Shown in pieces: positions 8,675 through 17,352 of a stretch of 20,190 nt of DNA; position 1 is the first letter of the stretch; each line of letters opens with the position of its first letter. The translations under genes were made by a program, and so were the position numbers. The DNA is from a virus. The stretch lies in the IMG/VR virus record IMGVR_UViG_3300035701_002583, positions 1 through 20,190 of that record, one strand, 5' to 3'. The notes below the pieces were generated by a model. It was not told where the DNA came from. It was given only the letters and a program-made list of their open reading frames with translations, and searched no databases.

Positions 8675-9904
8675 ATGAAAATACTTTTAGTACAGAAGTT
8701 CTCAATTATTGAACCACTCGGTTTGATGGTAATTGGTAAAGCAATGATGGATAAAGGATATGATGTGGATTATTATCTATATAGTGGTAATCACATACCA
8801 GTTTCTCTTTTTCAACACAGAAAATATGATTTATTTGGATTTAGTACATACACAGGCAATCATCTTGAAGTATACGAAGCTTGTAAAAAATTAAAAGATT
8901 ATAAAATAAAAACGGCAATCGGCGGGCCGCACGCATCGTTTTTTTATGGTGAATGTAAACAATATGCCGACTATGTGTTTCGAGGAGAGAGTGTTTTATC
9001 GTTTCCAAATATGGACGACACAAAAGTATATCCAATGGTTGATCCGGATTTACTATTACCTGATAGAGAAAGATTTTATAATCAATCACCCATACATAAA
9101 AATAATCGAATAAAAAACATGATGACGTCTTTTGGTTGTCCATTCAGTTGTACATACTGTTATAATTCCCTTTATAAAGAGATATATCCCGATGGTAAGA
9201 TACGATTAAGAACGGTTGATTCGGTAATTGAGGAAGCAAATTCATTGGATGCCGAATTAATATATTTCCAAGATGATTTTTTTGGATATAATAAGAAATG
9301 GTTAAAAGAATTTAACGAAAAATGGGGTAAAAGACCATATCATGCTCAAATGAGAATTGAAACTCTTGACGACGAGAAGATTGATCTATTAGTTGAGAGT
9401 GGATGTATCGGAGCAACTATTGCAATCGAAACGTTCAGTGAGGAATATAGAGAAACAGTTCTTAAAAGAAAAATGAGTAATAGAAAAATAATTGATAATT
9501 GTAAAAAATTATTAAATTCAGGTATAAAATTAAGAACAGAACAGATGTTGGGACTTCCAAACACAACATTTGAAGATGAGTTGAATTTATTAAAAATGAA
9601 TTGTGAGATAAATCCAACAATTGCATGGACAAGTATATTTCAGCCATATCGTGGTACTGAATTGGGTGAATATTGTGTTAATAACAATCTTTATGAAGGA
9701 AATAATGAAGATGTTGACGAATCATTTTTTAATACCACAGTATTAAAATTTCCAACAGAACGAAAAAAACAAATAGAAAAATTACAAAAAATATTTGCGT
9801 TATGTACACATATTCCAAATGGATGGGAATATGCTGAACAAATAATAAAATATGATAACGATAATTTAAAAGAACATCTTTATTCTATATTATATAGAAC
9901 ATAA
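8675..9904 (+). CDS. Radical SAM protein with B12-binding-like N-terminal domain
   Basis: Starting at the ATG at 8675 the product has 409 residues and begins MKILLVQKFSIIEPLGLMVIG, a typical Rossmann start. The same frame extends upstream to a TTG at 8612, but that would overlap the fibre stop and add an unrelated leader. The N-terminal third has the fold signature of B12-binding radical SAM enzymes (DLFGFSTYTGN, then AIGGPHASFFYGE and YVFRGE), but no DxHxxG cobalamin motif is visible. The [4Fe-4S] motif is C155-x3-C159-x2-C162 in GCPFSCTYC. Downstream YFQDDFFG, IAIETFSEE and EQMLGLPNTTFED are usual TIM-barrel landmarks of the family. Reaction unknown; as first gene of the modification operon it may methylate or rearrange a sugar or peptide. 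Confidence 0.88.
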   Translation: MKILLVQKFSIIEPLGLMVIGKAMMDKGYDVDYYLYSGNHIPVSLFQHRKYDLFGFSTYTGNHLEVYEACKKLKDYKIKTAIGGPHASFFYGECKQYADYVFRGESVLSFPNMDDTKVYPMVDPDLLLPDRERFYNQSPIHKNNRIKNMMTSFGCPFSCTYCYNSLYKEIYPDGKIRLRTVDSVIEEANSLDAELIYFQDDFFGYNKKWLKEFNEKWGKRPYHAQMRIETLDDEKIDLLVESGCIGATIAIETFSEEYRETVLKRKMSNRKIIDNCKKLLNSGIKLRTEQMLGLPNTTFEDELNLLKMNCEINPTIAWTSIFQPYRGTELGEYCVNNNLYEGNNEDVDESFFNTTVLKFPTERKKQIEKLQKIFALCTHIPNGWEYAEQIIKYDNDNLKEHLYSILYRT

Positions 9905-9907
9905 TAT

Positions 9908-12634
9908 ATGAAAATATTAGCACACACATCATTTATTGGAACAACAGGATATGCTAACCATGCAAGATCATTCTTTTGCTCATTAAACAAATATCACACT
10001 GTTAAAGTACGAAATTTAACAATTGGTGATGGATGGCACGGAATGAATAAAACGCCGCACAATGATGAACCATATATTACAAAAGAAATGAAGGATATGT
10101 TAATTCTTCAAACATTATTTAATAACGATAAGACAAGAACAGATTATCCAATATATGGATATAAGGGTGATTTTAAACCAGATGTTCATATCATTTTAAA
10201 TGATATGGATAATTATTATTTTTATGAAAATTACGATGGGTATAAAATAGGGTTTTGCGTTTATGAATCAACGAGATATCCTGAGAATTTTTTTCAGCGT
10301 TTATTATATTTCGATGAAATGTGGGTGCCAACACAATGGCAATTTGATTCCCTGGCTGACCAAGGATATCCCAGAGAAAAAATTCACATTGTAACAGAAG
10401 GTGTGGATATTGAAACTTTTAAGCCAATAGATGTTATTCCAAAAAAAGATAAATTTAGGTTTTTATATTTTGGTAGATGGGATTATAGGAAATCCACAAC
10501 GGAAGTTCTTAGAACGTTCGGAGAAACATTTAAATATAATCCAAATGTTGAATTAATTGCATCAGTTGAAAATCCCTATCCTTATGATGACACCAGATCT
10601 ACAGAAGATAGAATGAACAAATTTAATATTCATTATGATAATATAAAATATATTAAATTTACTCCAAGAGAAGAATATGTCAAATATCTACAAGAAGGTG
10701 ATGTTTTTGTTTCATGCGCTCGAAGTGAAGGATGGAACTTACCATTAATCGAAGCCATGGCATGTGGTACGCCATCAATATATTCAAATTGGGGCGGACA
10801 ACTTCAATTTGCTAGAAATAAGGGTCTTCCGGTTAAAATCTCTCACATTAGAAGTGCCAACATCGGTGATAAAGAGGTCGGTGGAGAATATTGTGAGCCC
10901 GATTTTATTGATCTATCCAAACAAATGAAAGATATATATGAAAATTATGATGATTGTAAAAAAATTGCAGTAGAAGAATCAAAATTAATTCATAAAGAAT
11001 TCAATTGGGATAAAGTAGCGAGAGATGCAAGTAATATATTAGAAAAAAAAGATAGAGAATTTGTGTTTGTTACATGTGGGGATTTATCATATATGCCAAC
11101 AATTCAAAAATTAGTCGAATCTATAAACGAATTTTCCAAAAATAAAGTTTTAGTATATGGCATAGATTGCGAGGTTCCATTTGAGTCACCAAATATGATT
11201 AAACAAACATTAAATACGCCTAAACACTCTAAATATGATAAATGGTACTGGAAGCACTATGCTTGCCTAGCGTCGTTAAATGAGAACCATGAACGTTTTA
11301 TATGGATTGATGGAGATGCCATTGTAAATTATAATATTGATACTATTGGGAAATATTTTCCACAGATTGAAAACTATCCATTATCTGATATTCATATTCC
11401 AGAAGAATTTTCTGGATATTATACAGATGAAAACGGTAATAATCAGATCCAACTATTTAATGAAAATCTATGTAAATTGTGGAACATAAACATTTCAAAG
11501 CCATATATGCATGTTTGTATGTTCACTTATAATAAAGAATGTAGATGGTGGTTTAACGAAATAGTCAAGGAATACTTGACAGTTGATTTAAGGTTATATG
11601 AAACATATTTCTTATGGAATGATGAGAGTATTTGTAATGGATTAAGATGGAAATATGGGTTTAAAAAACATTTACCATTATCTAATTTTGACACATCAGG
11701 ATATGATGGGGACGACGGATTTACTAAAGGAGTTATAAATCAATTTTATAAATTCTGGAACATTCAAGGTCCTTATAATTTCAATAAAGTTTATGGATAC
11801 CAATATATTCCCGAAGATAAAAATCAAATATTATATTTTCATGGTAATAAGGATATTGAGATTTCAGATAAAATGATTGAATTTATTAAATTCAAAAGAG
11901 ATAATAGTTTTTATCAATCTGAATATTTTTACACCGATCTATATAAACTCACAAATCTAGGAGAAATAAAAGATCTTGAAGGTGGTACAATGTCTGTTGC
12001 TTCAACATATGACTGGGAGCATGCGGTTTATCATGAGGTATATAATTTAAAAGATTATTATCTCAATCGAGAAAAAAGAATTCATAATGGCGATATTGTA
12101 ATTGATTTAGGAGCTAATATTGGAGTATTTACCAGATGGGCATATAAAGAAGGAGCAGCTAAAGTAATAGCATTCGAACCCGATAAAAGATATTTTGAAT
12201 TACTCAAATTAAATTCAGATCCCCGTTCAATATTGTTTAATGCCGCAATGAGTGATTCAATGGGGATAACCACGTTATACGAAAGTGACCATCTTGGGGG
12301 ATCAAACATTTTAGGAATACCAGGATGTTTAAAAAGTTATATTGTTAGAATATATACAATGGATTATCTTTTTGAATCGGGGCTAATCGACAAAATTGAT
12401 TTTTTAAAAATTGACATTGAAGGAGCAGAACATCAGGTCTTCAGGGGAATTTCTGATGATAATCTAAAGAAAATAAAATCAATAGGAATGGAATATCACA
12501 ATTGGGGCGGCCCCGGGTATACTGAAGAAGAAAGAACAAACCTTATTAAAAGATTAAACGGATTAGGATTCAATTCTCATCTTCTATTTTTGGGAACAAA
12601 TCAAGTATTACAAATGTTATATTTTTGGAAATGA
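9908..12634 (+). CDS. Three-domain fusion: GT-B glycosyltransferase, GT-A glycosyltransferase, FkbM methyltransferase
   Basis: A 908-residue protein. Residues about 1-380 look like a GT4-type glycosyltransferase: N-terminal loop GTTGYANHARS, LYFGRWDYRKS, and EGWNLPLIEAMACGTPS near 272-290 as the nucleotide-sugar site. Residues about 385-680 form a second transferase starting FVFVTCGDLSYMP, with the metal-binding DxD motif D468-G-D470 in FIWIDGDA, as in GT-A enzymes. Residues about 700-905 are an FkbM-type SAM methyltransferase (VIDLGANIGVF near 731, IAFEPD, then FLKIDIEGAEHQV). The protein could add two sugars and O-methylate the product. It starts 3 bases after the radical SAM gene, with no Shine-Dalgarno sequence, and shares the ATGA overlap with the next gene. 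Donors and acceptor cannot be read from sequence. Confidence 0.88.
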   Translation: MKILAHTSFIGTTGYANHARSFFCSLNKYHTVKVRNLTIGDGWHGMNKTPHNDEPYITKEMKDMLILQTLFNNDKTRTDYPIYGYKGDFKPDVHIILNDMDNYYFYENYDGYKIGFCVYESTRYPENFFQRLLYFDEMWVPTQWQFDSLADQGYPREKIHIVTEGVDIETFKPIDVIPKKDKFRFLYFGRWDYRKSTTEVLRTFGETFKYNPNVELIASVENPYPYDDTRSTEDRMNKFNIHYDNIKYIKFTPREEYVKYLQEGDVFVSCARSEGWNLPLIEAMACGTPSIYSNWGGQLQFARNKGLPVKISHIRSANIGDKEVGGEYCEPDFIDLSKQMKDIYENYDDCKKIAVEESKLIHKEFNWDKVARDASNILEKKDREFVFVTCGDLSYMPTIQKLVESINEFSKNKVLVYGIDCEVPFESPNMIKQTLNTPKHSKYDKWYWKHYACLASLNENHERFIWIDGDAIVNYNIDTIGKYFPQIENYPLSDIHIPEEFSGYYTDENGNNQIQLFNENLCKLWNINISKPYMHVCMFTYNKECRWWFNEIVKEYLTVDLRLYETYFLWNDESICNGLRWKYGFKKHLPLSNFDTSGYDGDDGFTKGVINQFYKFWNIQGPYNFNKVYGYQYIPEDKNQILYFHGNKDIEISDKMIEFIKFKRDNSFYQSEYFYTDLYKLTNLGEIKDLEGGTMSVASTYDWEHAVYHEVYNLKDYYLNREKRIHNGDIVIDLGANIGVFTRWAYKEGAAKVIAFEPDKRYFELLKLNSDPRSILFNAAMSDSMGITTLYESDHLGGSNILGIPGCLKSYIVRIYTMDYLFESGLIDKIDFLKIDIEGAEHQVFRGISDDNLKKIKSIGMEYHNWGGPGYTEEERTNLIKRLNGLGFNSHLLFLGTNQVLQMLYFWK

Positions 12635-13317
12635 AAAACGGAATATTAGACACGTTAGCAAAAAAATATGGAACGGATAAATCATCTGATATCCATGATT
12701 ATTGTGGAAAATATGAAAAATATTTACCATTTGAAAGAGATCAAAGTCTAAAAATAATGGAAATAGGTGTGCTTGAAGGTGGATCTCTTAAAACATGGCA
12801 AGACTATTTTTTGAATTCTCAAATAGTCGGAATTGATATTAATCCTTATTGTAAAGCGTATGAAGAAAATAGAATTAGAATTGAAATTGGTTCGCAAACA
12901 GATAAAGAGTTTTTACTAGAGCTATCTTTAATGTATGGAACATTTGATATGATTATAGATGACGGATCACATCAAAGTAATGATGTAATATATAGTTTTG
13001 AACAGTTGTTCAAGATGGTTAAATCGGGCGGCATATATATTATTGAAGATACGCATACGTCATATTATCCCGAATATGGAGGAGGAAGGTATAAAAAAGG
13101 ATCAACAATTGAATATTTTAAGGGTATAATAGATGAAATAAATTTTTTTGGCGAAGTACTTGAAGTAGTAAATTCTGGAGGTAAAATCGAGAATTTTGTA
13201 TTTCGAAAAGATCAACCCCTTATTGATCAATTTATGAGAAAAGGATACAGTTATATTGGAACGCAAATAGAGTCAATGAATTTTTTAAATAGTATAATTA
13301 TAATCACAAAAAGATAA
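12631..13317 (+). CDS. Class I SAM-dependent methyltransferase (TylF/CmcI-like)
   Basis: From ATG 12631 the product has 228 residues; this ATG overlaps the upstream stop as ATGA, a normal coupled start. An in-frame TTG at 12625 is less likely. LAKKYGTDKSS is typical of the opening of sugar O-methyltransferases near polysaccharide loci. Motif I is IMEIGVLEGGS (residues 42-52), followed by IVGIDINPY with the ribose-binding acid D69. IIDDGSH (D110, D111, H114) and IYIIEDTHTSY match the metal-dependent cephalosporin-hydroxylase/rhamnosyl O-methyltransferase group. The probable substrate is a hydroxyl on a sugar made by neighbouring glycosyltransferases. It overlaps the next start by one base (TAATG). 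Confidence 0.82.
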   Translation: MKNGILDTLAKKYGTDKSSDIHDYCGKYEKYLPFERDQSLKIMEIGVLEGGSLKTWQDYFLNSQIVGIDINPYCKAYEENRIRIEIGSQTDKEFLLELSLMYGTFDMIIDDGSHQSNDVIYSFEQLFKMVKSGGIYIIEDTHTSYYPEYGGGRYKKGSTIEYFKGIIDEINFFGEVLEVVNSGGKIENFVFRKDQPLIDQFMRKGYSYIGTQIESMNFLNSIIIITKR

Positions 13318-15422
13318 TGGCGCGCTTTAACGAGGATATTTTTGTAATAGATTCATGGCCAGATAATGAGTCAAAAGAACGAGATTTAATTAACTTAATT
13401 AATAGGCTTAAAATATATGAGATACCAATTTTACTAACTGGTCACTATCCAATTAACTCTGATATACAAAAAATGGTAGATTATTATCTATATGATAAAA
13501 GCAATCCATTATTAACCATAGATGAATTTCAGGATTTTGGTGTTAATAGCGTTAGATGGACAGATATGGGAAGTTTTCGTGTTGAAAATCATCGAGAATA
13601 TCATCATGACTATGCTATTTGGGAAACAATGAGAAACTCATTTAACTTCTGTAAATTCCTCGGCAAAAAATATATTCATTTTTTGGAATATGATAATTTG
13701 CCACATCCCATACAATATCGTCAGACATTTTTAGAAAGAATTAGAGACGCTGATGTCGTTCTTTATGAATATAATAAAGGATCTATATCAGAAGAAAATC
13801 CATATTGCTCGACATATATTTTTTCTATAAAAACCGATGTTGCTGTCAATGTCATAGATCAAATAAAAACTAAAGATGATTTTTTCCGCAACAAACCCGA
13901 TAAATGGCAACTAGAAAAGAATTTTTTAAATTCGATTATAAAAGTCAGAGGAATGATATTCATTTGTAAATATATTCCAAATTACCACGAATTAAACACA
14001 CAAGCTGTATGGAATAGAGATGGAATGTATAGAAACGGAACAAATCTTCAGATTTATTTAGCCATCGATGACATGGGTGATTTATATTTACATACCATTT
14101 CAGAAAAAGAACAATTAATAGAAGTAGTGTATAAAGATTATATAAAATTTCATAGTCTTTTAAAAAACAGGTATCAGACATTTAATATGGGTAAATACCA
14201 ACAAGGAGAAAGAGTTGTGATATATTATCAGGGTATAGAGATATTATCCGAAAATCTGGAAAAAACCATGGAGGAATTCAGAATTCTAAATAAAATAGTA
14301 AAAAAAACAAATATAATAGAAGAACCGCCAAAAATCAATATTAATTTTGTTGACGGCCCATTTGTAGAAATTTTAGGAAATCAAAATAAATTATATCACA
14401 TACAATTCATTAATCAAAAAACTAATCTCACTGAATTTGAATTAGATTTAAGAACAAATCATTGGGCTAAATGTTCTAAAAAATATTATATTGATTGGTT
14501 AATAAAAATAAAGGGAATTAATAATGATTTCTATTTAGAAAAATTAATGGATTTAAAAGATAAAAGAGTTTTAATTAGCATTGAATCAAAGTCAATTGGA
14601 GACACATTATCATGGTTCCATCAATGTGAATTATTTAGAATAAAGCACAAATGCGCCATTATTTGTTCAACATTTCACAATAATTTATTTAAAGACCAAT
14701 ATTCGGAGATTGAATTTGTTCCGCCCGGCACAACAGTAAATAACATCAATGCTCTTTACAGAGTCGGCGTCTTTTTTAAAAACGGAGATATTGATTATAG
14801 TAAACATCCATCAGATCCAAAAAAAGAGCCGTTAATAAAGATAGCATCAGATATATTAGGATTGGATTATGTTGAAGCAAGACCGTTATTACCTATACTT
14901 ACAACTAAGAAGAAAAAACAAGTTTCTATAGGGACCATTTCGACGGCACAATGCAAATTTTGGAATCGCCCAAATGGATGGGAAGAAGTTGTAAACTATT
15001 TGAAAGAAAGAGGGTATGATGTTTTATTGTTATCAAGTGAAGAAGATGGTTATATGGGTAATAAAAATCCTGGCGGGGTTATAAAAATAAACCCAACGAC
15101 TCTCGGAAAAGTTGCTAATATTATTCAAGAATCTGAGTTGTTTATTGGTATTAGTAGTGGATTGAGTTGGTTGTCATGGGCAACAGGAACTCCCACAATA
15201 ATTATTTCGGGATTTACTGATGATTATATTGAACCACAGGAAGGTATAATAAGAATAATAAACAAAAAAGTTTGTCATGGCTGCTGGGGAAAATACAATT
15301 TCAATCCCGGCGATTGGCAATGGTGTCCGGTTCATAAAGGAACTGATAGGGAATTTGAATGCACTAAAGAAATTTCATCTGAAGAAGTAATTTATAATAT
15401 TAATTTACTTTTAGAATTATAA
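13317..15422 (+). CDS. Glycosyltransferase with autotransporter O-heptosyltransferase-like C-terminal half
   Basis: A 701-residue protein. Residues about 342-701 match my knowledge of the TibC/Aah autotransporter heptosyltransferase family: a small entry domain (NFVDGPFVEILG, then WAKCSKKYYIDWLI), a GT-B/GT9-like core (SIGDTLSW, ISSGLSWLSWATGTPTIIISGF), and a cysteine finger C653-x2-C656-x13-C670-x11-C682 in the CHGCW...WCPVHKG...FEC context, the metal ('iron-finger') motif of that family. Those enzymes transfer heptose to serines of repetitive adhesins. Residues 1-about 330 are an extra domain (IDSWPDNESKERDL, KYIHFLEYDNLPHP) that may be another transferase; I cannot name it. Family members are usually about 400 residues, so this is a fusion. 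Last gene of the overlapping cassette. Sugar donor and acceptor are inferred only. Confidence 0.8.
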   Translation: MARFNEDIFVIDSWPDNESKERDLINLINRLKIYEIPILLTGHYPINSDIQKMVDYYLYDKSNPLLTIDEFQDFGVNSVRWTDMGSFRVENHREYHHDYAIWETMRNSFNFCKFLGKKYIHFLEYDNLPHPIQYRQTFLERIRDADVVLYEYNKGSISEENPYCSTYIFSIKTDVAVNVIDQIKTKDDFFRNKPDKWQLEKNFLNSIIKVRGMIFICKYIPNYHELNTQAVWNRDGMYRNGTNLQIYLAIDDMGDLYLHTISEKEQLIEVVYKDYIKFHSLLKNRYQTFNMGKYQQGERVVIYYQGIEILSENLEKTMEEFRILNKIVKKTNIIEEPPKININFVDGPFVEILGNQNKLYHIQFINQKTNLTEFELDLRTNHWAKCSKKYYIDWLIKIKGINNDFYLEKLMDLKDKRVLISIESKSIGDTLSWFHQCELFRIKHKCAIICSTFHNNLFKDQYSEIEFVPPGTTVNNINALYRVGVFFKNGDIDYSKHPSDPKKEPLIKIASDILGLDYVEARPLLPILTTKKKKQVSIGTISTAQCKFWNRPNGWEEVVNYLKERGYDVLLLSSEEDGYMGNKNPGGVIKINPTTLGKVANIIQESELFIGISSGLSWLSWATGTPTIIISGFTDDYIEPQEGIIRIINKKVCHGCWGKYNFNPGDWQWCPVHKGTDREFECTKEISSEEVIYNINLLLEL

Positions 15423-15480
15423 TTTTAGGTAATTGAACCGACAAACTTATTATTGATATAACAAAAGAAAAAGATAGAAA

Positions 15481-16437
15481 ATGAATGAGTATATAAGATT
15501 ATGTCCTTCTTGTGGAAAAGAAATAAAATATAAAAATAAAAGCCATCGTATTAGAGCAGATATAAAAAATTCAATATGTCAGGAATGTCAACAAAGAAAA
15601 TACCAATCAATTGAAAAATTTATAAGGAATTGTCCTATTTGTGGTAAAGAAATAAAACATAAGAAAAAAATATCTTATGAACGAAGTATTAAAAAAAATC
15701 AATCTTGTTTATTTTGTTATTCTAAAATAGGAGAATATGAAAATAAAATAAATATAAGAAATTGCCCCACATGCGATAAAAAAATAATCTATTCTAACAA
15801 ATATAAATGTAATTATGCTAATTTAAAAAAATCAGAATGTCGCTCTTGTTCAAAATCAGGAGAAAAAGCTCCGTTATATGGAAGAATAGGTGAAAAAAAC
15901 CATAACTTTGGTAAAAAATTGACAGATGAAAGAAAAAAATTAATTTCATTTTCTAATCGTGGTGAAAAAAACCATAACTTTGGAAAAACGCCCCATAATT
16001 TTGGCGTTCCTATGACACTTGAACAAAAATTAAAAATTTCAGAGACAAAAAAAAGTAAACCAAATCCAAGAATAGGAATTCCTCTTTCTGATGAATGTAA
16101 ACAAAAACTGAGATTATCAAAAATAGAACGTTTAAAAAAATGTTATGGGCAATTATCTCCTTTTTATAATCCAAAAGCATGTCAATATTTTAATAATTTA
16201 ATGGAAGAAACAAACACATATATACAACATGCCGAAAATGGCGGTGAATTTTATATTCGTGAATTGGGATATTGGGTTGATGGTTATAATAAAAAAAACA
16301 ATATAATTTATGAATTTGATGAAAAACATCATTTCGACGTATTTGATAACTTAAAGAATAAGGATATACGACGGCAAAAAGAAATTGAAGAATTTTTAAA
16401 TTGTAAATTTATTAGAATAAAATATAACGAAATATAA
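15481..16437 (+). CDS. Free-standing homing-type endonuclease: three Cys4 fingers, NUMOD3, Vsr-like nuclease
   Basis: A 318-residue protein. Three evenly spaced Cys4 zinc fingers occupy residues 8-36 (C8, C11, C33, C36), 51-79 (C51, C54, C76, C79) and 95-123 (C95, C98, C120, C123). Next come two or three NUMOD3-like DNA-binding motifs (APLYGRIGEKNHNFGK, then RGEKNHNFGK). The C-terminal domain (about 255-318) carries YWVDGYN (D267) and IYEFDEKHHFD (E278, D280, H283, H284), matching Vsr-like/EDxHD homing endonucleases and the PD-(D/E)xK fold. It probably cuts an allele lacking the gene. Upstream bases are A-rich with no Shine-Dalgarno sequence. It ends 3 bases before a convergent small gene, consistent with insertion between transcription units. 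Confidence 0.85.
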   Translation: MNEYIRLCPSCGKEIKYKNKSHRIRADIKNSICQECQQRKYQSIEKFIRNCPICGKEIKHKKKISYERSIKKNQSCLFCYSKIGEYENKINIRNCPTCDKKIIYSNKYKCNYANLKKSECRSCSKSGEKAPLYGRIGEKNHNFGKKLTDERKKLISFSNRGEKNHNFGKTPHNFGVPMTLEQKLKISETKKSKPNPRIGIPLSDECKQKLRLSKIERLKKCYGQLSPFYNPKACQYFNNLMEETNTYIQHAENGGEFYIRELGYWVDGYNKKNNIIYEFDEKHHFDVFDNLKNKDIRRQKEIEEFLNCKFIRIKYNEI

Positions 16438-16440
16438 AAT

Positions 16441-16617
16441 TTATTGATGTGTTAATATCTCGTTTAACTTCTCCACAATTTTATTCACGTCTTGTGGGGG
16501 GACTATTGGTGATGGTGCTGGAATAGATTTCACTTCTCCATTTTCTACTATTATAACTCTTGCTGGCTGTTGAGCCGGAGATACTATTGTTTTTTTCTTA
16601 CATCCGCATGGACTCAT
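16441..16617 (-). CDS. Small Cys-rich/Pro-rich 58-residue protein
   Basis: On the minus strand, ATG at 16617-16615 opens 58 codons ending in TAA at 16443-16441. The product begins MSPCGCKKKTIVSPAQQPAR, contains VIIVENGEVKSIPAPSPIVPPQ, and ends with a short amphipathic helix DVNKIVEKLNEILTHQ. CGCKKK near the start resembles the N-terminus of small uncharacterised proteins in Bacteroidetes phages, from memory. It fills the whole gap between a convergent endonuclease gene and a divergent methyltransferase gene, which supports it being real. I do not recognise a function; the CxC could bind metal. Confidence 0.68.
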   Translation of the reverse strand: MSPCGCKKKTIVSPAQQPARVIIVENGEVKSIPAPSPIVPPQDVNKIVEKLNEILTHQ

Positions 16618-16629
16618 TTTAATTTTTCT

Positions 16630-16637
16630 TATAAATA
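16630..16637 (+). promoter_or_regulatory. TATAAATA box, candidate T4-type late promoter
   Basis: The octamer TATAAATA exactly matches the T4 late-promoter -10 consensus. It lies 70 bases upstream of the DNA methyltransferase start, in the divergent gap, and is followed by tttggt as at 18589. In a genome this AT-rich the octamer can occur by chance, and no gp55-like sigma factor is in the window. Confidence 0.4.
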
Positions 16638-16707
16638 TTTTGGTTTTTAATTTATTTTAATGTATCTTTAATCAAAAGTAATTAATTTAACCCCAAAAGT
16701 AAAGTAA

Positions 16708-17352
16708 ATGGATAAAGATTTCATACCAGTAAGAAGTGTTTATAACAGTAATTATGAGGTCATCAAGAACATAATGTCTTTATATGAGATTGATCAATTT
16801 GATCTTGACTGTACATATTCAAGAGGATTATTTTGGAAAAATCTACCAGAGCCTAAAATAAAGACAGATTTGGTTCCAGTAACCGAAGATACAATACGGG
16901 CCGATTCTGAGCATTTGCCATTTGAAAACGAATCAATGAAAAATATAATGTATGATCCGCCGTTCACAATTTCGGGGAAATCATATAAAGAAAATAAAGA
17001 TGGTAGTTCTGTAACCGCTAAAAGATTTCAAGGATATACCACATATGATAAATTAACAACCAATTATTATAACACATTGATTGAACTTTATCGAATTTGT
17101 CAAAAAAATGGGCTTGTAGTGATGAAGCTGATGGATACCGTGAGTGGCGGCAAGAACCATTTTACGCATGTAATGGTTATGAATATGGCAATGAAAATCG
17201 GGTTTTATCCAAGAGATTTATTTGTTTTAGTTGCAAAAATGAGAATTAATAGTTTTGGCGGAAAATGGAACAAACAAGAACATGCACGCAAACATCATTG
17301 CTACTATTGGATCTTTGAAAAAACAACGCCAAGAGTAAAATATTTGTTCTAA
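16708..17352 (+). CDS. DPPF-type DNA methyltransferase (adenine-specific, phage family)
   Basis: A 214-residue protein with catalytic motif IV DPPF at residues 83-86 (NIMYDPPF), the N6-adenine/N4-cytosine form. An early FDLDCTYSRGLFW and IRADSEHLPF supply acidic SAM-site residues. A C-terminal QEHARKHHCYYWIF stretch is, to my memory, characteristic of small phage methyltransferases of this type. There is no separate target-recognition domain and no restriction endonuclease nearby, so it is an orphan enzyme, plausibly protecting phage DNA from host restriction. The leader aaaagtaaagtaaATG has no Shine-Dalgarno sequence. The stop overlaps the minus-strand DUF192 remnant, suggesting that this convergent pairing is ancestral. 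Confidence 0.8.
   Translation: MDKDFIPVRSVYNSNYEVIKNIMSLYEIDQFDLDCTYSRGLFWKNLPEPKIKTDLVPVTEDTIRADSEHLPFENESMKNIMYDPPFTISGKSYKENKDGSSVTAKRFQGYTTYDKLTTNYYNTLIELYRICQKNGLVVMKLMDTVSGGKNHFTHVMVMNMAMKIGFYPRDLFVLVAKMRINSFGGKWNKQEHARKHHCYYWIFEKTTPRVKYLF

Noticed and set aside
15423-15480. Possible terminator or promoter between the glycosylation cassette and the endonuclease
   Set aside because: No GC-rich hairpin with a T-run and no TATAAATA box is visible in these 58 bases.
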